A DNA stretch of 38,605 bases from Candidatus Taylorbacteria bacterium RIFCSPHIGHO2_02_FULL_43_32b (GCA_001820955.1 MHRK01000008.1:1-38605); one strand, 5' to 3'. Shown: positions 26,859 through 36,747, numbered from the stretch's first letter. The notes: generated by a model not told the origin, from the letters alone. Numbers and translations: made by a program.

Positions 26859-27641
26859 ATGACTACCTTATTTAAATACGAAGACCGGGAAATAACCGAT
26901 CGTGATTTTATAAAGGGTTTAAAAGACATCGGTGTAAAAAACGGAGATACTATTTTTGTGCATACGGATGTGGGTGTATTTGGGAAACTTGCTGAAACCA
27001 ATCGAAATAAACTCTTAGAATCTTTTTTTGAAATTCTTAAAGAAAGCGTGGGCGAAGGGGGTACAATTATCATTCCAACTTTTACCTACAGCTTTTGCGA
27101 AGGAAAAGATTACGATCCAAAAAATAGTCCCTCGACTGTTGGTATTTTTACGGAATTTTTTAGGAAACAAGAAGGTGTAATTCGAACAAATCATCCAATA
27201 TTTTCGGTCGGGATTTGGGGCAAGAACAAAGACAGTTTTTTAAATGTTGGTACAGACTCATTTGACGACAACTCGATTTTTGGAAAGCTGTTTAGGGCAA
27301 ACGGAAAATTGGTTTTTCTAGGTGCATCTTTCCATTCCTGTACATTTCTTCACTACATTGAACAAAAACACGGCGTCCCCTATCGCTATATTAAAGAATT
27401 TCAAGAAAAAATTATTGAGGGCAAAAAAGCTATGCCAAAAAGTGCGACGTACTATGTCCGCGACCTCGATAAAAAAGTCGTTCTTGAGACTTCAAGGTTG
27501 ATTGACCATTTGAAAAATAAAGGAATGCTTAAAGTAAAAAAAGTAGGCAGTGGTAATATTATGGCTATCAAGGCAGTGGATTTGCTTGAAGAGGGGCAAA
27601 AATGCTTAGATAAAGACATTAATTTCTTTTTGGAACCTTAA
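26859..27641 (+). CDS. aminoglycoside 3-N-acetyltransferase (AAC(3))-family protein, likely a sugar N-acyltransferase
   Basis: DTIFVHTDVGVFGK, GEGGTIIIPTFTYSF, TNHPIFSVGIWG, LGASFHSCTFLHYIE. Confidence 0.88.
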   Translation: MTTLFKYEDREITDRDFIKGLKDIGVKNGDTIFVHTDVGVFGKLAETNRNKLLESFFEILKESVGEGGTIIIPTFTYSFCEGKDYDPKNSPSTVGIFTEFFRKQEGVIRTNHPIFSVGIWGKNKDSFLNVGTDSFDDNSIFGKLFRANGKLVFLGASFHSCTFLHYIEQKHGVPYRYIKEFQEKIIEGKKAMPKSATYYVRDLDKKVVLETSRLIDHLKNKGMLKVKKVGSGNIMAIKAVDLLEEGQKCLDKDINFFLEP

Positions 27642-27643
27642 CC

Positions 27644-29149
27644 ATGGCAAAAAAAGTCTGTTTTTTCTTACAGCGCAGATTCGCATACCTAGGTCATGCC
27701 CTTGCCTATAACCTCCTTAAAAACGGGAGTGCTAAGGAAATATGCGCCTACGTGACTCTTCGAAGTAGCTACGATTTTATAAAGAATCAGAAGGACTTAC
27801 ATTACACAGGCCTATTATTAGATGAGGATATTTATAAGGATGCCCTGAAAAAAGGGAGTGTGAATTTTGAATACCTGAATAAGCTCGAAGCCACTTACGG
27901 ACTACCCAACCTTTGGCCCTATTTGTATCTCGACCGAGTCTTAATGAACGGTCAATTAATCAGAGAGTACCCGTACAATCGTCCCACTGCTTCTTTTGAC
28001 GATATGCTAAGAATTATTGAGCACTCGGCAAAGACCATCGAAAAATTTCTTGACGATGAAAAGCCCGATGCAATCGTATTTTCTGTCATAGGCTCATTGG
28101 CACCACTTCTCCTCTATCAAATGGCAAAAAAGAAAGGCATACAAACTATTTGCATTGACTTAACAAGAATAAAGAACGGGGTCGGCCTTTCCGAAGATTT
28201 CAAGACTTTTTCTTGGGTAGACTCTATTTACGAAAAGCTACAGGCTGGCACCTTAAAATCACAATATCTAGAAAATGCCGAGAAATTTATCGAAGAGTTT
28301 AGAAAGTCTCCGGAGCCGTATTTGAAAGAATTGAAACCGGAATTCAACAATCAAGTGGGTAGAGCGGCAAATATTTCTTTTTTGAAACCTAAGCAATTAA
28401 TCAGGACGATATTTTGGCACATAAGACAACTCTACCTAGATCTCAAACAAAAAGAAAATGACTACACCGATATAAAAATCTGGTGGATAGTCTTCGATAA
28501 ATTTATGCGAAAGTCACGAGGTTTATTTGGCTACCACAATTTTTGGGAAAAAATACCAAAAAAAGAGAACTTCGCTTATTACCCACTTCATTATGAAACA
28601 GAGACGGCCACTTTGCTTTATGCTCCGTTGTACGTGAACCAAATTGAGCTTATTAAACAAACGGCTCGAGCCCTTCCTGTCGGCATGTATTTATACGTGA
28701 AGGAACATCCAAGAATGATCGGCTACAGAAAGCGAAACTTTTACCGAGATATTAAAAAAATTCCTAACGTTCGATTAATTCAACCGACTTATTACGGCCC
28801 GACACTAGTCAAGGAAGCGAAAATCATAGTCACCATTACAAGTACAGCAGGATGGGAAGGCGTAATGCTCGGCAAACCCGTTATTACTTTTGGAGATATT
28901 TACTACAACAAACTGCCGAATGTTTCGAGGTGTCGTAGCTTTGAAGATCTCGCACTGTTAATAAAAAACAAACTCGCAAATACAGGTCATGATGAAAAAT
29001 CTCTTATTCATTATGTGGCCGCCCTTATGGAAGAATCTGTAAATATAGATTATGTGAACTTATGGGCTTTCCCTGACGAAAAAGCTCTCTTAGCGGACCC
29101 CGCAATGATCGAGCTCGCCAAACTTCTCCATTTAAAAATGAACATATGA
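27644..29149 (+). CDS. capsule/surface-carbohydrate glycosyltransferase-like protein
   Basis: FAYYPLHYETETATLLYAP, YLYVKEHPRMIGYRKRNFY, ITSTAGWEGVMLGKPVITFGD. Confidence 0.78.
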   Translation: MAKKVCFFLQRRFAYLGHALAYNLLKNGSAKEICAYVTLRSSYDFIKNQKDLHYTGLLLDEDIYKDALKKGSVNFEYLNKLEATYGLPNLWPYLYLDRVLMNGQLIREYPYNRPTASFDDMLRIIEHSAKTIEKFLDDEKPDAIVFSVIGSLAPLLLYQMAKKKGIQTICIDLTRIKNGVGLSEDFKTFSWVDSIYEKLQAGTLKSQYLENAEKFIEEFRKSPEPYLKELKPEFNNQVGRAANISFLKPKQLIRTIFWHIRQLYLDLKQKENDYTDIKIWWIVFDKFMRKSRGLFGYHNFWEKIPKKENFAYYPLHYETETATLLYAPLYVNQIELIKQTARALPVGMYLYVKEHPRMIGYRKRNFYRDIKKIPNVRLIQPTYYGPTLVKEAKIIVTITSTAGWEGVMLGKPVITFGDIYYNKLPNVSRCRSFEDLALLIKNKLANTGHDEKSLIHYVAALMEESVNIDYVNLWAFPDEKALLADPAMIELAKLLHLKMNI

Positions 29150-30015
29150 AATCCTATAAACCCGAAAATTTGAAGAATATTTCCTTAGTCATCTGTGTGC
29201 GAAACTCTGCCAATCTACTCCACGGATGCTTGACCGAAATAAAAAAGGAGTCTCCTGAATCCGAAGTAATAGTAATTGACGGCAATTCCCGAGATAATTC
29301 CGCCTCAATAGCAAAAAATTTTACTCTTAACGTATTTAGTGATGAAGGAAAGGGACTTGCTGCTGCCCGACAACTCGGTATTGATAAAGCCACTAGAAGT
29401 CTTGTAGCCTTTGTGGGTCCGGATAACATAATCAGTCGCGAACTACTCCTTAAAATGGCCAATGTTTTATTAGCTGATCCTATGACTGCGGCAGTAGTAG
29501 CGAACACAAAAGTGATAAATCCCAAAAACTATTGGGAGAAAACCACAAATTATATTTATGAATACCTGATAAACAAAGTTGGTTCAGTCGATGTTGTGGG
29601 CACGCCATGCATGTATCCAGTAGAGATAGTCCGTAAAATCCGTTATGATTCCCGTATCACGGGAGGCTGTGATGACACAGACCTTTCTTTTAGGCTCAAA
29701 GATGCGGGCTACAAGCTTGAAATGATCGATAGTTACAATTATGAAAAAAACGACTTAGAATTTAAAGATTTTTGCGCACGATGGAAAACTTTTTATGGGA
29801 GAGGAGATGCAGAGTTCTATAACAAATATAAAGACACATGGACCTTTAGGAGAAAATTTCAATCGTTGACCCACCCCTTAAGAAAGTACATACTAAAAGG
29901 CTCATGGATATTTATAAGGAAGGGAAAATTTATTTACGTTCCTGGTATAATTATCGCCGGTTTATCACGATATTTAGGGTGGTATATCCATTATAAAAAA
30001 ACGGTATCTAAATAA
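29146..30015 (+). CDS. GT2 family glycosyltransferase
   Basis: SLVICVRNSANLLHGCLTEIKKE, EVIVIDGNSRDNSASIAK, GGCDDTDLSFRLKDAGYK. Confidence 0.9.
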   Translation: MKSYKPENLKNISLVICVRNSANLLHGCLTEIKKESPESEVIVIDGNSRDNSASIAKNFTLNVFSDEGKGLAAARQLGIDKATRSLVAFVGPDNIISRELLLKMANVLLADPMTAAVVANTKVINPKNYWEKTTNYIYEYLINKVGSVDVVGTPCMYPVEIVRKIRYDSRITGGCDDTDLSFRLKDAGYKLEMIDSYNYEKNDLEFKDFCARWKTFYGRGDAEFYNKYKDTWTFRRKFQSLTHPLRKYILKGSWIFIRKGKFIYVPGIIIAGLSRYLGWYIHYKKTVSK

Positions 30016-30885
30016 ATGGGAAAAAAAATTCTGATACTCGGAGCAAGCGGTTTGTTAGGGCAGGAACTGTCCAGAGTCGTGACGTCTAATGACAATTACA
30101 ACGTTCTGCAACCTGCACACAACGAACTGGATCTAACCAAGATTGACGCCCTAGAAGCATACATTTCTGCTCACAAACCGGAATTTATAATCAACTGTGC
30201 GGCCTTAATAAATGTGGATAAAATTGAGGAAGATCCTCTTCCAGCATTTCAACTAAATGCTTTGGTCCCTGGTCACCTCGCCTCTATTTGCGCTCATTTG
30301 AAAATTAAAGGTGTGATTATACAAATGAGTACGAGCTATGTTTTTGGTCATAGAAATACTCCATTCACTGAAGAAGACAGTGCATGTCCTATAAATATGT
30401 ACGGAAAATCAAAAGCTTTAGGAGAAACGCTTCTCTCTTCTTACGCAAACAAAGGCAATCTGAAATATTATATCATCCGAACCTCGTGGCTGTATTCTAG
30501 ATTCCGAGACACCTTTGTAGATGAAACTGCAAAAAAACTTCTTTCCAAAATAACAGTTAACGCAACAGTGGACCAATATGGCAACCCTACAAATGCCGAA
30601 CACTTGGCTTCATTTATCATATCAGAACTAATAGAAAAAGATCATCCACAAAATATAATTCATGCCATCAATAAAACGCCAGAATCAGGTGTAAACCGTT
30701 ACGAATGGGCCCTGGCGATTGCAGAGGCGCTTGGAGTAAGCAGTGATTTAGTTATTGCCGCAAAAGCTGAAAATATTTTTAAAACTCCACGACCCAGGGC
30801 TATTTTGCAAAAGAGCCAAAAATGCAATATGCCGGATTGGCGCGAATCAACCAATCAATACATTCATTTAAAGTATGGACAATAA
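30016..30885 (+). CDS. RmlD-like SDR (dTDP-4-dehydrorhamnose reductase family)
   Basis: ILILGASGLLGQELSRV, IINCAALINVDKIEEDP, STSYVFGH, YGKSKALGE. Confidence 0.88.
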   Translation: MGKKILILGASGLLGQELSRVVTSNDNYNVLQPAHNELDLTKIDALEAYISAHKPEFIINCAALINVDKIEEDPLPAFQLNALVPGHLASICAHLKIKGVIIQMSTSYVFGHRNTPFTEEDSACPINMYGKSKALGETLLSSYANKGNLKYYIIRTSWLYSRFRDTFVDETAKKLLSKITVNATVDQYGNPTNAEHLASFIISELIEKDHPQNIIHAINKTPESGVNRYEWALAIAEALGVSSDLVIAAKAENIFKTPRPRAILQKSQKCNMPDWRESTNQYIHLKYGQ

Positions 30886-30928
30886 ATGCATTTCTTTATA
30901 AGATTGGCGAACTAGAAAAACATTCATT

Positions 30929-32230
30929 ATGCCAAAAAAAATCGACAAAGATTTGCATAAAATAAGAGTTTTGGTAAAAGACTACCTGCTAAAGAAAAAC
31001 GGAGTGCCTAAACCGAAAACAGTAGGGGTTGGTTGGCCTTCTTTTGATGAAAAAGAGATCATGGGAGCTTTTGATTGTCTTATAAACCTCAGACTTTCAC
31101 AAGGCCCGCGAGTCAAAGAATTCGAGCAGCGATACGCCAAAATGATGGGCAAGAAATATGCTGTCGCGGTTAACTCTGGATCATCAGCTAACCTTTTGGT
31201 GCTATCCTCCCTCATGATTTCGGGTAAATTAAAACGGGGTGATGAAGTCATTATCCCCGCAAGCACTTTTGCAACAGTCGCCTCGCCTATTATTCAACTT
31301 GGGCTAATACCAGTCTATGTCGACTGCGATGATAAGACGTGGACAATTTCTCCTACAGAAGTCGAGAAAGCTCTCAGTCCAAAAACTAAATTAATAATGC
31401 CAGTCCATAGTATTGGAAACCCCGCCGACATTGTTTCGATAATGTCCATTGCCCGTAAACACAAGCTCTTGGTACTTGAAGACTGCTGTGAAGCCCACGG
31501 AGCATCTCTAAATGGCCGAGTTGTCGGGTCCTTTGGAGATATAGCGACAATAAGCTTTTTCGTCGCCCACAACATCACTACAGGCGAAGGTGGTATGATT
31601 TTTACCGACGACGCCGAACTTTTTGATATTCTAACCTCGATACGTGAATTCGGTCGTCTGCCTCAGCATATATTAAATAAAGGACGTTTTTCTTACGAGG
31701 ACAAAGTCTTAGGTTTTTACGACACTCGCTACGTTTTTACGCGCTTAGGCTTTAACGTGAGAATGACTGACATTGCAGCTTCAATGGGCTTAGAACAAAT
31801 TAAGAAACTTGATAAACTTAATAGGAAGCGCATATCGATAGCTAGAGACTATAGCCAAACACTAAAAAAATACGAAACCCATGTTTCTATTCCATATACA
31901 TTACCGAAGGGAGTGCACAGCTATTATGGTTACTGTTTTGTTATAAATCCAAAAGCCCCTTTTACTAGAAAGGAAATTACAGAAACTCTTGAAGCGGCCG
32001 GCATCGAAACAAGACCTTTTTTTGGAGGCTGTCTTCCAGATCAACCCGGATTCAGAGATGAACCTAAACGCGTAGTAGGGCAATTGCCCGTCTCGCGATG
32101 GCTTAGAGACAACGCCGTGTTTATTGGCTGCCACCCCGCCCTAACAAAAGAGCACGTTAAGCATGTCCTCAAAACACTAGAACTTTTTTTTACGAATATT
32201 GATTTAAAAACAAATAAATCGCGACAATAG
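30929..32230 (+). CDS. DegT/DnrJ-fold sugar 3-dehydratase (RfbH/ColD-like; catalytic Lys replaced by His)
   Basis: VNSGSSANLLVLSSL, LEDCCEAHGASLNGRVVGSFGDIATISFFVAHNITTGEGG. Confidence 0.85.
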   Translation: MPKKIDKDLHKIRVLVKDYLLKKNGVPKPKTVGVGWPSFDEKEIMGAFDCLINLRLSQGPRVKEFEQRYAKMMGKKYAVAVNSGSSANLLVLSSLMISGKLKRGDEVIIPASTFATVASPIIQLGLIPVYVDCDDKTWTISPTEVEKALSPKTKLIMPVHSIGNPADIVSIMSIARKHKLLVLEDCCEAHGASLNGRVVGSFGDIATISFFVAHNITTGEGGMIFTDDAELFDILTSIREFGRLPQHILNKGRFSYEDKVLGFYDTRYVFTRLGFNVRMTDIAASMGLEQIKKLDKLNRKRISIARDYSQTLKKYETHVSIPYTLPKGVHSYYGYCFVINPKAPFTRKEITETLEAAGIETRPFFGGCLPDQPGFRDEPKRVVGQLPVSRWLRDNAVFIGCHPALTKEHVKHVLKTLELFFTNIDLKTNKSRQ

Positions 32231-32240
32231 AGACATTGTC

Positions 32241-33437
32241 TTATTTAAGGTCACTTTTCATTTCCTCGACGGCTCTAAACAATCGGCCAACCTGTTTAAC
32301 ATAGTTCATCTCATCATCCTTGAGCCTTCGATAACAATTCATAGACAATTTAGCTCGAAGCTCGCGGTCCCGGCCAAGTTCTTCGATACGTAAAGCCAGC
32401 TCCTCTGTATCTCTATTTTTAAAGTAGAGAGCTGCCCCATCGGCAATCCACTGCAAACCACCGCCAGCAGGCAAAATACACGGTATGCCAAATATCATGG
32501 CGTACAGTAGGGATATCGAAGTGCCGTAAGTAAGCCAATCGGCCTGTACGAATATATCAGCCTCTCGATGTAATTGATATAATTTTTCCTTAGAAACCCA
32601 ACCCAGGAGTGTTACATATGGATCCAATTTATACTCCCTTATCATGTCTTTGACATATTGCTCCTCAGGACCAGTGCCTCCCAAAATTAGCTCGAAATCA
32701 TCCTTATTTCTAACCAAGCTGAAACCCTTTAGCAAAATATCGAAACCTTTTCCCGGCGCCATTCGGCTGGAATAAAAAATTTTAATTTTCGGACCAAATT
32801 TGTTGCGTTTTAAATATGAATTTTCGACAATGCTATTTTCACGCATAATTTTTCCAAAATCGATTGGATCATTGATAACCAGACTTTTGGGGTCTCTACG
32901 AAGACCGAAATTTTCATACATCTCTTTAAACATGGGGCTGATGAAGGAAAAAAGGTCAATGCCGTTGGCGAGCGGCATGCCGATATTTTTTTCCACCAAA
33001 GAGCGTAATTTTATCTTCAATCTTTCGATTACTTTAGGCTCATTTTGCGGAAATAAGGACGAGGTGATTTGAGGCCAAAATATAAGTTCACGGTTAAAAA
33101 AAGCCTCCACAGGGACCTTCCCACCAAGTCTACGGTAAAGTCCTGCACCGTAGAGCAAAAGATGACCATCTATATGGAAAATATCCGCCTCATTTTGATA
33201 CTTACGTAATATTTTATAGGCATGCCACTGTATACCAAGAAGTCCGCGCGAAAGTACTTTCTCCTCGATGACTTTATAGGGTAATGGACGATCAATCTCA
33301 TTATTCTGAGAAAAAACAGTTACTACAGTAACTTCATTTCCTAATCTCTGGAATTCCCTTATCATGAGGTCGAACTCCTCAACTGAACCGCCAGCTTTTT
33401 TAAAATTTAGCTTTGATGTGACAAAAAATATTCTCAT
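32241..33437 (-). CDS. GT4-family glycosyltransferase (start taken at MRIFFVTSKL)
   Basis: IFYSSRMAPGKGFDILLKGF, LILGGTGPEEQYVKDM, GTSISLLYAMIFGIPCILPAGGG. Confidence 0.9.
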   Translation of the reverse strand: MRIFFVTSKLNFKKAGGSVEEFDLMIREFQRLGNEVTVVTVFSQNNEIDRPLPYKVIEEKVLSRGLLGIQWHAYKILRKYQNEADIFHIDGHLLLYGAGLYRRLGGKVPVEAFFNRELIFWPQITSSLFPQNEPKVIERLKIKLRSLVEKNIGMPLANGIDLFSFISPMFKEMYENFGLRRDPKSLVINDPIDFGKIMRENSIVENSYLKRNKFGPKIKIFYSSRMAPGKGFDILLKGFSLVRNKDDFELILGGTGPEEQYVKDMIREYKLDPYVTLLGWVSKEKLYQLHREADIFVQADWLTYGTSISLLYAMIFGIPCILPAGGGLQWIADGAALYFKNRDTEELALRIEELGRDRELRAKLSMNCYRRLKDDEMNYVKQVGRLFRAVEEMKSDLK

Positions 33438-33543
33438 TGGATGACCGGAAATAGCGGCAATTCTTCGATTGACATCTAGTCCCGGCAAAGTATGCTTTAT
33501 ATGCTGATATTACACAAAAACAGCATTTCAAACAAGAAACTCT

Positions 33544-34320
33544 ATGTCCGAAAAAAACTGCATATTCATAGGCGGTAAACAAATTGGAGTCAATTGCCTC
33601 AGGAAAGTCCTCGAAGCTGGTGTTCGTCCTCAGCTTGTTGTCGCCAATATGGACGACAAGGGCGAAACCCTCTGGCACGAGTCGCTCGTTAAAATCTCCA
33701 AAGAGGCAGGGCTTAACACCATAACAGGCCAAAAATTGCGCGATACTGACGTTGTGGATCAGATAAGAAAACTTGAACCGGAAATCATCTTTTGCATCGG
33801 TGGCATGCAAATTGTGCCTAAAGAAGTCCTCGATATTCCCAAGATTGGCACCATCAACATTCACCCGGCCCTTCTGCCAAAATACCGTGGACGATACTCT
33901 ACAGTCCACGCTATATTCAATGGCGATAAGTACACTGGAGTAACCCTACACTTCATGGATGAGGGTTTGGATAGCGGACCGATAATCCTCCAGCAAAAGT
34001 TTCCCATCGACAAAGATGATACAGCTCGTGAAGTTTATGATAAATTCACGAACGTCGGCACCGCCTTATTCGAGAAATTCCTGTCAGTTTGGCTCTCCGG
34101 TAAGCCGATAAAAAGCAGACCTCAAGATGAGAAAAAGGCCACGTACTATCCAAAAGGCCTACCCAATAACGGAGAGATAGACTGGTCCTGGCCTGGTAAA
34201 AAGATATACGACTTCATCAGGGCCATGACTTTCGAACCTTTCGGACCGGCCGGTTTCCAATTAGGCAATAAGAAAATGGTCATTATCGACGAGAGTCATA
34301 TTAATCGGGACAAAAAATGA
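33544..34320 (+). CDS. formyltransferase-family protein (methionyl-tRNA/sugar N-formyltransferase fold)
   Basis: IGTINIHPALLPKYRGRYSTVHAIFNGDKYTGVTLHFMDEGLDSGPII. Confidence 0.92.
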   Translation: MSEKNCIFIGGKQIGVNCLRKVLEAGVRPQLVVANMDDKGETLWHESLVKISKEAGLNTITGQKLRDTDVVDQIRKLEPEIIFCIGGMQIVPKEVLDIPKIGTINIHPALLPKYRGRYSTVHAIFNGDKYTGVTLHFMDEGLDSGPIILQQKFPIDKDDTAREVYDKFTNVGTALFEKFLSVWLSGKPIKSRPQDEKKATYYPKGLPNNGEIDWSWPGKKIYDFIRAMTFEPFGPAGFQLGNKKMVIIDESHINRDKK

Positions 34321-35579
34321 AAAAGAAAAATACGAAAAGCAAAAATAAAGATGTCGGGCACATCAAAGGATGCCAGATCTGCGGTGATGATATAGCCATA
34401 GTTTTTTCTCTGGGCCATCAGCCAGTCACTCAACGATACCTGACCGAGGAAACCCTGCATGAGCCCGAAACACTTTTCCCTCTCAACTTGTCCCGCTGCA
34501 GCAATTGCGGACTGCTTCAGCTCGATTACATTGTCGATCCGGAAGTGGTCTTCGCTAAAGACTATCCGTACCGCACTGGCCTAACCAAGATGCTTATTAG
34601 GAATTTCGAGGAGCTGGCCGAAACAGTGCACCGCCTATACGTCATTAACAATAACGACCTAGTAGTCGATATCGGCTCTAACGATGGCACTTTGCTCAAA
34701 CCGTTCAAAGCGAAAGGCGCGAGGGTGGTAGGTGTCGAACCAACAGACGCAGCCAAGGACGCCAACAAGGCCGGCATTCCGACCGTCCAAGCCTACTTCG
34801 ATGCCAAATCATCAGAAAAGGTGGTCAAAAAATACGGCAAGGCCAGATTTTTGACCGCGACAAACGCCTTCGCACACATCAATGAATTGCCAGCGCTAAT
34901 GAAAGCAGTAAAAAACCTGATGGATAAGGATTCCGTTTTCATATCCGAATCCCAATATCTGATGGATATATTGGCCAAAAATGAATTTGACACGATCTAC
35001 CATGAACATCTGCGCTTTTATTCGCTGAAACCCCTGCAAAAACTTTTTGAGATACACGGTATGAGTTTGGTGGATGCCGAAAGGATTTCGGCCGCGGGAG
35101 GCTCCATCCGCGCCTATGCCATGAATGGTAAAAGGCCGATGAGCGAGAGGTTGCGTAAACTTATTAAAGAAGAGGAAAAAGCTGGGATATATGACGAGCA
35201 AACCTATCGTAAATTCGCTGAGAAAAACATTACAGCCAAAAACGAGTTCTTGTCGCTTTTGCTCCGCCTTAAGAGTGAAGGACACAAGATCGTCGGTTTG
35301 ACGAGCTCCGCCCGCTCCAATAGTCTGCTCGGTTTTTGCAAGATCGACGATAAAATCCTGGATTATTTAGCGGAAAAGGACGGCTCGCCCAAGATCGGCC
35401 TCTTCGCGCCCGGTTCGCATATTAGAGTTGTAAGCGAAAGCGAACTGCTCAAAGACCAGCCGCCGTACCTCGCCGTTCTGTCATGGCATATAGGCGATGA
35501 ACTGGTGGAAAAAATGAAATCGATTGGCTACAAAGGTAAATTCATTATTCCGCTCCCTCTGGCTAAAATAATCGAATAA
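34317..35579 (+). CDS. TylC3/NovU-like sugar C-methyltransferase
   Basis: CQICG...HQPVTQRYL...CSNCGLLQLD zinc site; LVVDIGSNDGTLLKPF; YHEHLRFYSLKPL; C-terminal region LTSSARSNSLLGF. Confidence 0.92.
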   Translation: MKKKNTKSKNKDVGHIKGCQICGDDIAIVFSLGHQPVTQRYLTEETLHEPETLFPLNLSRCSNCGLLQLDYIVDPEVVFAKDYPYRTGLTKMLIRNFEELAETVHRLYVINNNDLVVDIGSNDGTLLKPFKAKGARVVGVEPTDAAKDANKAGIPTVQAYFDAKSSEKVVKKYGKARFLTATNAFAHINELPALMKAVKNLMDKDSVFISESQYLMDILAKNEFDTIYHEHLRFYSLKPLQKLFEIHGMSLVDAERISAAGGSIRAYAMNGKRPMSERLRKLIKEEEKAGIYDEQTYRKFAEKNITAKNEFLSLLLRLKSEGHKIVGLTSSARSNSLLGFCKIDDKILDYLAEKDGSPKIGLFAPGSHIRVVSESELLKDQPPYLAVLSWHIGDELVEKMKSIGYKGKFIIPLPLAKIIE

Positions 35580-35580
35580 C

Positions 35581-36696
35581 ATGACCTTGAAGAAAAAACC
35601 GCAAAAGATAGCATGGTGGCAACCAAAGATCGAAAAAGAAAACTATACCTTTCTGAAAAAAGCGCTGGATTCGAACTACATTAATGAAGGTCCCCAAACG
35701 GCTGAATTCGAAAAAGCTATTCTGAAACTGACAGGCGCAAAATATGCCCTGGCGACGAACAACTGCACAACGGCTATGTTCTTATCTTTGAAAGCTCTCG
35801 GCATTGGGCCCGGTGACCAAGTCATCGTTCCCGACATCACTTTCATAGCCACAGCCAATGCGGTTTCGTTAAGCGGCGCCGAACCTGTTTTAGTGGACAC
35901 CCGAAAAGAGGACCTGACCATGGACCCGCTCGCCTTCCAAAAAGCCATCACGTCCCGAACTAAAGCGGTTATTCCCGTTCATGTCAGCGGCCGAAGCGCG
36001 CAAATCGAGGAAATAATGGCCATAGCTGAAAAACGAAACTTGAAGGTAATAGAGGACGCGGCGGAGACCATTGGGTCCTACCGCAAAGGCAAGCACCTCG
36101 GCACTTTCGGTATAACCGGCTGTTTCTCTTTCGCCGCAAACAAAACCATTTCAACCGGCCAAGGTGGCATGGTAGTCACGGATAATGAAGAGATCTATTT
36201 GAAACTCCGCCCACTTATTAATCAGGGCCGGACCAAACTCGGCACAGGTGGAGATGATGTCCACAACACCATCGGTTTTAACTTTCGGATGACCGACCTT
36301 CAGGCCGCAATGGGCCTGGGCCAACTCAAACATCTCAACGAAAGGACTAAAAGAATGAGGAGGAATTATGAGCTGTATTCCATGAACCTCGGCAATGTAA
36401 AAGGACTGCGGATCTATCCGGCTGATACTAAAGCAGGAGAACTGCTGCAGTGGACGGATGCCTTCACCGAGCGCCGAGATGAACTCGTAAAATATTTAGT
36501 CGAGAGAAATATCGACTGCCGTAATTATTGGATGCCTATCCACCGACAAATGGCTTATAAAATGCCGGACGATAATTTTCCAAATAGTACCTATTCATCG
36601 CCCCTGTCGCTTTGGCTACCGTCGGCTTTTACCTTAACTGATAAAGATATCTTGAAAGTCTGCCAGGAAATCAAAAATTTTTTACTTCCTAGATAA
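35581..36696 (+). CDS. DegT/DnrJ/EryC1/StrS sugar aminotransferase
   Basis: ATNNCTTAMFLSLKALGIGPGDQVIVPDITF, IEDAAETIGSY, FSFAANKTISTGQGG (PLP Lys). Confidence 0.93.
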   Translation: MTLKKKPQKIAWWQPKIEKENYTFLKKALDSNYINEGPQTAEFEKAILKLTGAKYALATNNCTTAMFLSLKALGIGPGDQVIVPDITFIATANAVSLSGAEPVLVDTRKEDLTMDPLAFQKAITSRTKAVIPVHVSGRSAQIEEIMAIAEKRNLKVIEDAAETIGSYRKGKHLGTFGITGCFSFAANKTISTGQGGMVVTDNEEIYLKLRPLINQGRTKLGTGGDDVHNTIGFNFRMTDLQAAMGLGQLKHLNERTKRMRRNYELYSMNLGNVKGLRIYPADTKAGELLQWTDAFTERRDELVKYLVERNIDCRNYWMPIHRQMAYKMPDDNFPNSTYSSPLSLWLPSAFTLTDKDILKVCQEIKNFLLPR

Positions 36697-36718
36697 ACCA
36701 TGGCAGCGTGACAAAAAT

Positions 36719-36747
36719 TTGACTAATTTTACGTTTAATGCTATTAT
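36719..36747 (+). promoter_or_regulatory. sigma70-type promoter (TTGACT - 17 bp - TATTAT)
   Basis: TTGACT 36719-36724, TATTAT 36742-36747, spacer 17 bp. Confidence 0.7.

Noticed and set aside
33400-33909. 169-aa minus-strand ORF
   Set aside because: Antisense to the formyltransferase; the sense frame has strong family motifs.
34317-34320. Possible UGA recoding (genetic code 25 as in some CPR lineages)
   Set aside because: UGA acts as the stop of the formyltransferase in an ATGA overlap and no conserved gene contains in-frame UGA, so the standard bacterial code fits.
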